Source of the DNA: Holacanthus passer
Lineage: Eukaryota > Chordata > Actinopteri > Pomacanthidae
Assembly (NCBI GenBank): GCA_025331565.1
Contig: JAFREQ010000093.1
Location: 1,544,501-1,608,500 of the forward strand
Direction of reading: 5' to 3'
DNA: 64,000 bases
Position 1 is the stretch's first letter, and each line of letters begins with the position of its first letter. Below the pieces are notes generated by a model, which saw only the letters and a list, made by a program, of their open reading frames with translations, was not told where the DNA came from and made no database searches. This document shows positions 49,461 to 59,000 of this stretch, one piece after another. Made by a program: the position numbers and the translations under genes.

Positions 49461-50924
49461 TGAGATATGAGGGGGCCGGGGCTGCAGCATCCCCCTTTTC
49501 TACAGCGCTCGTTTGTCCCACCCACCAAAAGCGCCCCCCCCCTCCCCCTCCTCCTCCTCCTCCTTCATCCCTCCCAGCATCTCTGCTCCAGGATGTGCTG
49601 CTGTCATTGGTGCTTTACAGGGATGTTTGTCCGCCTTAACGTCGAGCAGGATGCAGCACATGGCCTCCACAGCTCTGATGATGTGTGTCAGAGGAGCCTC
49701 AACAGAAAGGCCATGCACTGTTGGAATTAGCGGTGGTGAGGAACAAACCGTGGTCCAGACTGTGAAGGCTGTTTGGATACAAAGAGGCTCTGTTGGCCAA
49801 AACTGCTCCAGTATCATGTTATGGAAGTAAAAGAGCCTGCAGCTGCTGGATGTGACTGTAAACAGAGAAAAATCCCCATAATGTTCCTCAACTAGTTACA
49901 TCACTAATATTCTTACTCAGCCAATTAGATTATTACTGCAAGTTCTCCTTTAATGCATTAATCAAACAGACTAAATTATTTTGTAAATTTCCCCTCTGTG
50001 GGACGAATAAAGGTTTATCTCACCTTATTTGGCTATTCCCAGCCGTGAGAGTGTTTTCAAGACCTGACAAGGTATTTTTCAAAACTCTCCAGTCCAGCTG
50101 CTGCCAGGATTTTAGAAATTATCTGTAGCCCAAATCCAAAACAGAAAAGAAAATGTAATCAAATTTAAATTTCCAGTTTGCCTAGTGTCTTATATCCTCT
50201 GCTATATTTGTAAAAATGGGGCATTTAAGTTTAAAAAAAAAAAAAAAAAATACAACAAAATAGAGGAAAAAAATTTGATTATTTGAATTTTCCAGTTTGG
50301 CTCGTTCAAGATTTACATAACTGAAGCATTTATTTTAAAAATAAAAATAAATAAATAAAACCAAAACCTACTAAAAAAAAAACCTGCCAGTAGCTTATAT
50401 TAATTCCAGAGGAAAAGAGGAATAATTAGGTAGTTACACATCTGTCAACATTTTCCCATCATTAAGAACTAAATGCATTTTCAGCCTCAGAAATAAAACA
50501 GTGCAGAACTTCTGGATTAATCACATTATTTAATCCTGGTTTCCCCTGAGAAACAAAAACCAGGGCAGCAGAGTTTTTGTTCCATTTGGGTCACCTTGAT
50601 TCATTTTTTTTCTCCTTCTTAGCTTCTTCCTGAATTGAAGCCTTATTGGCTTTAAATGCACATCAGCTCATCGAGCAGAGCTGCAGCAGCTCGGTGCAAC
50701 AACTATAAATCAAGTTCCATAAAAGTGGCCGAAACGCGGGTCTAATCACCAAATTGAAACGTGAAATGACACGGTGTCGTTAACGGGAACCTCGCTGCTG
50801 TTTTTACAATCCTACAGAGACGCTGGGCCGCACATAAAACACAGGACAAGGGCAAACGTTTCCGCGGAGCAGCACTCCGCCTAATTAAGTCGTTGAACCC
50901 GTTGCCCTCGACAAAGATGTCTCC
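49461..50924. other. spacer between divergent lcor and morn4
   Basis: No gene recognised. It contains C-rich and TCC-rich sequence at 49530-49570, a LINE-tail-like stretch at 49981-50026 and an A-run at about 50231-50249. The rest is AT-rich up to about 50650. Frames of 105 codons on both strands at 49500-49830 show no known domain. Confidence 0.7.
49981..50026 (+). repeat. LINE/SINE-tail-like sequence
   Basis: AATTTCCCCTCTGTGGGACG is followed by AATAAAGGTTTATCT. This resembles the conserved tail of several fish retroposons (ATTTCCCC-TGTGGGA-AATAAAG-TATCT). The body of the element is not recognised. Confidence 0.5.
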
Positions 50925-51162
50925 CGCGGAGGGTTGGGCAGCGGGAGGCGGCGGGCCAATCGGAAGGCGGCTTGAGTCGAAGTGGAGGAGCGACGGCCAA
51001 TCAGAGCGCGGCACCTAGGAGGGACGCTGAGGCAGCTCTGCCAGGAGACTAGCAGGCACGGAAACGGCGAAATAGTCGCCGAGAGGAGCAGAAATCCTCC
51101 CACAGCCGCCTTGTTTTCAGTGATGTAGAGACAAAGGACTGAGTTGCTCTTTAATAAAACAG
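50925..51162 (+). promoter_or_regulatory. morn4: putative morn4 promoter and non-coding first exon
   Basis: A GC-rich block upstream of morn4 with two CCAAT boxes, at 50956-50960 and 50997-51001, 41 bp apart, a spacing compatible with NF-Y sites. It is followed by a plausible untranslated exon that ends AAACAG|GTAAAG, with the donor at 51163. An exon is needed here because the coding start in the next exon is preceded by only 5 to 8 bases of exon. The transcription start is a guess, around 51030. Confidence 0.5.
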
Positions 51163-51295
51163 GTAAAGCGTTTCTGTTCTTTCTCCAGGTGTGTGTGTGT
51201 GTGTGTGAGTGTGTGTGTGTGTTGGCAGCATCATGCCGGCAGGATGAAAGAGATTTGGGCGCCGTTACTGTGGCAACATTAGATGGAGGGATACA

Positions 51296-51417
51296 CTCCT
51301 CCTCCTCCTCCTCCTCCTCCTCTCATCTGACAGCGTGTCTGAAGGCATCTCAGCTGTTATTCAGCCTCATCCACCCTCACCTGTTCTTTATGATGATGAT
51401 GATGATGATGATGATGA
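51296..51417. repeat. TCC and ATG trinucleotide repeats
   Basis: (TCC)9 at 51296-51322 and (ATG)9 at 51390-51417, both pure, within the first morn4 intron. Confidence 0.95.
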
Positions 51418-51702
51418 AGCCTAAATGTGTGTTTAATGTTTGTCAACAACCTCATTTTGAAACAACAGAGGAGAGGAAGGTAAACAACCACAGTAAACAG
51501 AGAAGCACAGTAAACAGCTGTGGAGAAGGTATTTGAGTAAAAATGTAAATTTCAAGTGTCAAACAGCTTCAATAAACAGACAGGAGACGAAGATGAAGAC
51601 GAAATTAATGAAAACATGTCTGTTATGTCAGTGTTTCCTGTAGATCAACAACAGGTCATGTAGGTCACATGGTCCGGGGGCACGGACAGTAAAGCTGTGT
51701 TA

Positions 51703-52725
51703 AAGTATGTGGACACACCTGTTCACCTGCCAGGTGATGTTTAGAATAAAGCACCTGAACACACACCTGTGGCCACATCAGCTGCACCAATTGTTTCTAT
51801 GTAAGTTCACATACTGTTGACATCATGAGACTTTGCATCACGAGTTGACATGTCATGATGTCACTGTCCTTTTTCACAGTGTTGACGTCCATCAACTCTC
51901 CAGAAAAGCAGCAAATCACATTCACTTCCGCGATTGGCTCATTTCAGCTACTGGACGGCGTCTGATGCTACATGTTAAATAGCTTTGACTACATTTCCCA
52001 GTAGCAGCTGGGTAACTTAGAAAGCTACTTTTAGCTGTGTGGCCAAACGCTACTTTGCTAATGTAATAAATAAGGATTATTGAATTATCTAATTCTGGAG
52101 AAAAGCAACCAAGTGGATCGGTTCAACCAAAGGGAGCCTTGGAACCAAGGAGACCTGGTCAGCTTCAGTCTGACTTCAACCCCATCCAACACCCGAGGGA
52201 CAAACTGAGGCTCAAACAATTAACTGATGATTTATTTATTGATTCTATGAATTTTTTTTAGGTCATTTATCAAGCAAAAATGAAACATTTCTTGTTTCCT
52301 GCTTCCTAATTAAATTTTTTTGGGTTATGGACTTTTGGTCCAACAAAATAAGCCATTTGGAGATGTCACATTGTGCTCTGGGAAATTGTAATGAGCTTGT
52401 TTCAACACTTTCTGACATCTTACAGCTTAAACAACAATTTGATTAATAGCAAAATAAAAAAAAAAAAAGTAAAGTAAAAGTAAAATCATGAAATAATTGA
52501 CAGATCAATCTTTACTTTCTGTCTCACTCAGACATTTTCTCCTGGCCTCCTTTTTCTCAACATCAGTGTTGGACCTCACTGATGTTCTCGTGGCTGAATG
52601 GGAGCAAATCCCTGCAGCCAGCTTCCAAAATCATGTGGCGAGGCTGAAACCAGAAGAGTGGAGGCTGTTATAGCAGCAGATTCATGTCAGTGGTTCAGGA
52701 ATGAGACGTTCGACAATCACACGAG
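51703..52725 (+). mobile_element. degraded Tc1/mariner-like element with a nested insertion
   Basis: The left end AAGTATGTGGACACACCTG resembles the termini of the element at 35492. Further in, CTGACTTCAACCCCATCCAAC matches the SPDLNPI(EH) transposase region. After the insertion at 52212-52512, the sequence resumes with CAACATCAGTGTTGGACCTCAC, GCTGAATGGGAGCAAATCCC and GAAGAGTGGAGGCTGTTATAGC. These match the C-terminal (RVEAVIAA) part. It ends GGAATGAGACGTTCGACAATC. The transposase is broken throughout. The middle (about 51800-52130) is not assigned. Confidence 0.72.
52212..52512 (-). repeat. short inverted-repeat element, GCTGCAACTAA family, copy 6 (nested)
   Basis: AATTAACTGATGATTTATTT starts the copy, with TTATCAAGCAAAAATGAAAC, TTTTTGGGTTATGGAC and CACATTGTGCTCTGGGAAATT. 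The end is TCATGAAATAATTGACAGATC. It sits inside the transposase remnant of the surrounding Tc1-like element, so it inserted later. Confidence 0.75.
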
Positions 52726-52812
52726 GTTGTAAAGTTGAAGGTGGTTGTGTGCGTGTCAGAATGTCAGAGCTGCAGGTCTTGATGATGGTTTCTGTGTGTG
52801 CCAGCAGGACCC

Positions 52813-52879
52813 ATGACCCTGACACGAGGTTCCTTCAGCTACTCCAATGGCGAGGAGTATCACGGCGAATGGAAAGAAG
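52813..52879 (+). CDS. morn4: morn4 coding exon 1 (second exon of the gene)
   Basis: Encodes residues 1-22 plus the first base of Gly23. The exon is preceded by CCAGCAG, a tandem acceptor: the exon can begin at 52805 or 52808. No GT donor lies at the position required by the protein; instead the sequence reads GAAG|GCAAGG, a GC donor at 52880. Joining to 58959 restores EWKEGLRHGLGQL, matching the family exactly in length. Confidence 0.92.
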
Positions 52880-55800
52880 GCAAGGCCGACCCGCTCACTC
52901 ATCTGTCCGTCCTCCATCACTGGCTCCATTTGCATGCACAGCACAAGTGTTGATTGATTAAGACAATTATGTGATTAAGACAATTAAGCGTGTGAGGCAG
53001 AGTCTGTGTAAATACCACTCTGGTATTTGATTCATGTGATAATACCCTTGAGTGAAGTAAGCGTGGCCACAGTAACATATGTGCAGTGCTCAGACTTTAT
53101 TTGCATGAACAGACTCCAGTTGGGACATTTATGCAGCTTATTGGTGTTACTTGATCTGAGGTCATGTTGAGTGCGTGCTCGGCTCACTGTGTGGACAGTG
53201 GAGAGGAAGTCAGTACTGGACTATGGATCTCTTACAGGTTCCAGACAGGTGCAAACGCTGTCAGGTGACACTTCTGTGGAGAGGCAGGTGGATTTTTCAG
53301 AACATTTCATCATATTTGGGTCCTTTGAATAATTAAAATGCTCATCTAAATGGACTAAGTTGAGGAAGTTGTCAAGGAATCATCAAAGTGTCTTACAGGA
53401 CCTCTGGCTCAGTTTGTGACAGTTGGCTTGAATGTACAAGGAATTCTGATGTGGTGGGTTATTGTTATTATCAAATTTTGGGAAAAGGTCAATTACACAA
53501 CTTGCATGTAAAAGAAACAAGTATTGAAAAGTAGTGTATGAAGCTCAACAGAAATTGAGGAGATGGGTCTTTTTTGTTAATGCACTTGGACTTTTGTTGA
53601 AACATTATTGGTCGTGCTGTTGGTCAGCTGTGAAAGTCAGACATAGAAAACAACCATGCACATATCTACAGTTTGGAACAGAAACAATATCCGAAGCCTG
53701 CAGCGTGTCAGAGCCAATTCCCACCCCTGGAGCCACCGTGGAGCTTTTTCACTCGGTCTCAGATCTCAGTGGGCTACGGGCAGATATGAGCCGGGCTTTC
53801 CCCAAGTGCTCCCACTGTGCCTTCCACACGGAGCCTGTTAGTCAGGATCAGGGGTTTTCTTTGACAGCTCGACGGAGCCTTGTGGGTGGCGGGCCCACAC
53901 AGCCCCCCCAGTATCACACCGCTGGGCTGAACCCTCCACGGCCCCGTGGGCACAGGCCGGGGCACCAGGCACTCGCTGGCAAGCTCGCCTTCCAGGTCTG
54001 AATCCCAAATGAGGCCTTGGTCTCCCATGTCTGGAGGAGGTCACTCATTCCCAAAGGTGCCAGTCCACAGAGGGCTTTTCATTCGGCCCCTCACCTGGGA
54101 CCAGTTGTTCAAGTGTTGGCCAAATACATGCAGGCGTTAATTCCTGGTAGATCACTGTGTAATGTTAACCCTGTATTTCTGCTGTTGTAATAAAAGTGTT
54201 GCTTCTGTGCTCCGTAAAATCACAACACATACATCAAAGTCAAACTGGACGACCTGGATCGTACTTCATGTCTCGCTGGAACCGTAAACAACACGTCCCC
54301 AGCAACACAACACCTGCGTTGTTTTAATGCAGGATAAAATAGGAAGTTGTGCTAAAAGAAGTGACTCTAACAGTTTTTAAAGAATGACCAGAGATTTCAT
54401 GTCCGACTGGAGGCGCAGATGAAAACTGAGTCACATCAGTAAAACTAGTTGGCTTTTAAATGAACCTGCACTCGTGCAGATTGTATCTAAGAGGCAAAAA
54501 AACAGAAAAGGGTGTCAAACTGAAGTCGGTAACTACAGGAAAATGTACACACACACACACATACACACACAGACCATCTGCTGCCAGCGAGCCCGCTGAG
54601 ACAGGATATCACACTACCTAAACCAGTATTTGCAGTTTGACAAAAACAGTCAGACAACCTTTAGGGCAAGGTTAAACAAAGAACAAAAGTTTGGCACCAG
54701 AGCGGGCGTGAAGCTGCAGGAGAAACATATGGTCTCTGCACGGTTAGCGAAAAACTGTTAAACTGGTTTGGCTGCGATGCTCTGATACGCTCTGGTTTTA
54801 GTTCACAGCAGCGTTTTTTCTAAGTGACGACAGAAGTGAGTCCACTAATGGAGCTGATGCTGTTTGGATCTGGGATTTATTGTCACATTTATTATCTTTA
54901 TTGTACAAAAACTGTGTATATGCTACGACAACCCTGATTCCAAAAAAAGGTGGGAAAAAAATAAAATGTGATAATTTGCTAATCCTGTTTGACATATACT
55001 CAATTGAAAATAGTACAAAGACAATAAATGTAATGTTTTTCCTCATCAGCTTCATTGATTTTTATTTTTCTGCTCATTGTGAATTTGATGCCAGCAACAC
55101 AGTTTGTTTGTAAATGACTGCTTTCTCTTCTTATTTATGTTTTACACAAACTTTTTGGAATCAGGTTTGTTGTTTGTTTGCTGGAGCTTTGGATCATATC
55201 ACATGATCTTCATCAGCAGATTTGACCCCATGTCACTGAATTGAAGATGACCAACTTTCAAAAGCTTTGAAAGACCAAAAACAGTCTCAACACAAGGTCC
55301 ATTTAGCAGCTGTTGTTGGGCTTTCAATCATATCACACGATCTTCATCTGAACTTTAAAGCCAACATGAAATACTAAAGGTCTATGAAGGGCTCAGAAAA
55401 AATGAAAATTCGAACATATGGAACATGTTCGAATTTTCATTTTCACAGAGGGTCGGACTCTATCTGATGACGAAGACCTCGTGATGTGATTGAAAGTTGA
55501 CCATCGCTCTTCACCCTGTTGAACTCTTCTTTAGTGTGAAGGGCTGTGACGGTTTAACCCTCCAGAAAAAAGCGAGCATCTTGAAGTTCGATTGTCTGAT
55601 CACACATATTCTGAACTTGTTTGGGAGCATAACACATTTACATTAAGTGTTGCTGTTGTGCCTCTTGAACAACATTCGTCCTGCCTGGTTCACTTTTAGT
55701 TCTAATCTGAAAATAAGTCAGTTTTATCAAGAGAGAGATTTGTTTATCCATATCTAGATATTACTTCCTTTTGCATGGCTCCTGTTTCACACATTTACTT

Positions 55801-56028
55801 GTAAATCATTTTTTTTTGCCTGCTGTTAATAGCTTTTTAATTAAGTACCTCTCCCCACTTTCTGCAGCTCCACGTGTAAACAGCTGAAGTTCTCCAGGGA
55901 ATCTATTTTGTAACACTTCACCTTTTCCAAAGACACAATTATTTTCTGGCACGTCCAAAATATGTGTGTTCACATTCTGTTGATTTTAACACCACAAGTT
56001 GCATTAACGCTGCTGACTTTGCTCTGTA

Positions 56029-56060
<32 letters not shown>

Positions 56061-59000
56061 TGGGAGGTGTTGTCGTGAACACAGATTGATGTGTGTCGTG
56101 TCTCTGCGTCCATGCATGCAAAGTCACTGTTTGCACACAAACATGTAGGTGTGTGTCGGACAGAGGTCTACGGTGTCACATGAATAATTCAGCGGCGCTC
56201 TGGTTGAAGACAGGCCCGGGGGCTATCAGGTTACAGGAAGTAGGGTGGGTACATCCACAACAGGCCAAGGCACAGCCAGAAGCCATTTACTACTGTACTT
56301 CGCCCATGCAGTCGTTTAACATCTATGCATTACCGCTATTGATTGACATAAAAGCCGGACAAATTCAGCTAAACCGTAATTAGCCAGAGACCGTGACCCG
56401 ACACGAGATTGGAGGGAGGCGTTACAAAGAAGCTGAGCGCCAGATTAGAGTCTGTCTGGAGGGATCAGATCCAAAGAGACGCAGAGAAAATGACTGTCCC
56501 TTGCTGCAGCGGTCCACCGATAATCTGTCCCTTCAGAAAAACTCTGAGCTTCACCGCAGTCTGCAGAGTGCTTACACTTTTGCCACTTGATTTCATTATA
56601 TTCAATAGCACCGTTGGACTCTCCTCGAATGCTCGATGGAAGACGCTCCTCGCGGTGTTTGCGGCAGGACGACCGCGGCCTCTTCCACAGTTTGCCATAT
56701 TTCAGCGGCACAACCCGTGAAATTTCCTCCTCCGGGGTTCTCACTCGCTTGTCAGGGCTCCTGCTGGATGAAGAGTTGGATTTAAGCCCCCGTTGGCCCT
56801 CTTCTTCACCCATATACACTTAATCGAGTCCGGCTCGTGCACACACACGCAAACACACACACACACACACACACATCTGTACATATGGATGCAGGACGTT
56901 TCAGAGGAAGACAGACTTTGAAAATGGAATGCCGAGCTCCAGATTTAGTTTCTGCCAAATCTCTTCTCCAAATCTCCCGTGAAAACCCTGCTGAGATTAG
57001 GCAGAGAGCAGCACTTTAAGCAGCCCTGACAGATGGACTGCCTAATTTACTTTGCCATTAGCTGGGAGCAAGGGATGGCGCTCGCTCGGCTCACCCTCGC
57101 CTCAGCCCCTGCCGAGCGGCCCGCCTCCCCTCCTGTAAATCCCAATCCGCTGTGAGGGTCCCCCCCCGACTAGATCTTCCCCGCTTCTCTCCTCTCCACC
57201 AGTTTCATGCCACTTGGCGAGCTCACAGTAAATCCCATTCCTCGCTTACAGCTGCCATGAGGCACCCAGGACCTCCGCAGCCCGTGTCCAACTGTGCCTC
57301 GCATCCAGTTATTCTCCTAATTCCCGCTGGGCCTGCTAATAGAGGTTGGCAGGGAGAGACGCTCACTCCTTCCCCTCCCTGTCTCCTCTCACTGCCGTCC
57401 TCCTCATCCGGGAAATTAGTCGCAGAATTAGAGGGAAAATTGTGTCTCACCTCCATGGGAACATTTTTAGAGGCGTAAAATAAAGAGGAGCAGCTCTTGT
57501 CTAAAATAATAATGCACCTGACCCAAAATGACTTCCCAAGAAAAACCCACAGCTTCTAGTAATGTTCTGAAAATCTTTACTTTACTTCGAACTGCGATTA
57601 AACCTGGAAACACAGGTGTCTGTGAAATCACCTGCAGATTCCTGAAGTCTGTGGTTCGGGTTTATCGCCTCAATTATCTCATGGGAGAAAATCCACATGT
57701 ATGCAACAGGGTGAGGCTGAGGTGGGATGAGCCCGTATTAACCACAGCTGACTGTTGCAGGCTGAGAAACCTGTCAATCAATCAAGCTGACACGCCTCCT
57801 GATTTATCCTGCTATTAGATCCACTCTAAGCTCTAAGCTCTTAATTATTGTTTTGCTCGTCAGTAGTTTCAGTTTTGAGCATCAAAACCGCAAAGCTAAC
57901 TTCTGTTATGTTTTTCTCCTTAAAATATTTTTCAAAATATGATGTATTTAACTGTTAAAGACATTCCTTTATCTCTTCATGCTTTGATTATTGTAACAAT
58001 CTTTTTGCATGAAAATCTCTCGATCGACTGCAGACCATACAGAAGTCAGCTGCCGGGCCACGTGGCCTCTGAGTACCGCTCAGTACCATACCGTACATTA
58101 AATGCAAGTCACGTGATTAGATTTCATATTTTTTGTTTTGTTTTTATTTGCTGCCTGATGTGAAGCACTTTGTCACATTTTGATTGATTTTGATTGATAA
58201 AGATCGGCTAACTTCTCTTGAAGCTTCGCTCACAGACGTTTTCTTTGGTTTTCTTAAATTTGTTCATAAAAACTGGAAACAAAGTCCAACATGTGATTCA
58301 TGAAAGAGGCCACTGATTTGTTCTTACACCTGTAAAAGTCTTTGATTGTTCTTTAATTGGACCTTCCATTCAATCAGTCATTCGCATTAAGACAAGCCTC
58401 AATCAAACAGCTGCCAACACTGAGAACATCCCACCTCATCATCATCATCATCATCACATCATCACATCATCATCAGTCCTGAACACTCGTAAATGTTTTT
58501 ATCTACAAGGATTTTGGATGGAAGGAGACATTGGTGACACATTTTGTTTACACACAGATGTTTTCTGAACGAACCTCTGTATCTTTTTCTTACATCCAGT
58601 GTTTGTAGCCTTGAGATGAACTCTTTCTTTTTGTTTGGGGAAGTTCGCGGTCGTGTTTTGGTTTCAACTCTGTTGTCGTTGTCAATGTCACTCAAAAGTA
58701 GGAAACAGGTGATGAGCTTTAAGAAACCTCCAAATTGTTTTGTTGTCAAGGACAGAATCAGATGCCGAGATGGATCTCAGCAAACAGTCGTTGAGCAACA
58801 CATGAAATTAAAAGAGCACAAACACAAAACTCCAAAACATAAAACCAGCTGTCTTTGCTTTTTATCTCTTTTAAGTATTTTAGAAGTTGTTTTTTTTTCC
58901 CAATAAACTGAACCTAATCTGTCAAAAGAAGTTAAGTGAGCTGTGTTTGCCGCTGCAGGTCTGCGTCATGGCCTGGGTCAGCTGACCTTCAGCGACGGGA

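Larger units (their letters stand above)
51163..52807 (+). other. morn4: morn4 intron 1 (in the 5' UTR)
   Basis: It contains GT repeats at 51189-51221, a TCC run at 51296-51322 and an (ATG)9 run at 51390-51417. From about 51703 it is largely a degraded Tc1/mariner-like element interrupted by another element. The frames here are not genes. Confidence 0.65.
52880..58958 (+). other. morn4: morn4 intron 2 with GC-AG boundaries
   Basis: About 6.1 kb. It holds an unusual GC-rich segment (53690-54110), an inverted-repeat element at 54929-55172, a fold-back element at 55187-55506 and a GT tract at 56032-56061. It also has CA tracts near 54548 and 56853, a LINE remnant at 57940-58205 and ATC repeats at 58437-58474. 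No extra coding exon was recognised. If retained, translation would stop after 46 codons. Confidence 0.75.

Noticed and set aside
51153..51158. AATAAA five bases before the putative morn4 exon 1 donor
   Set aside because: It is inside a 5' exon with a good donor after it; premature polyadenylation is conceivable but unsupported.
52813..52952. Reading through the GC donor to give a 46-residue protein
   Set aside because: It loses the MORN repeats; the spliced form matches the family without gaps at the junction.
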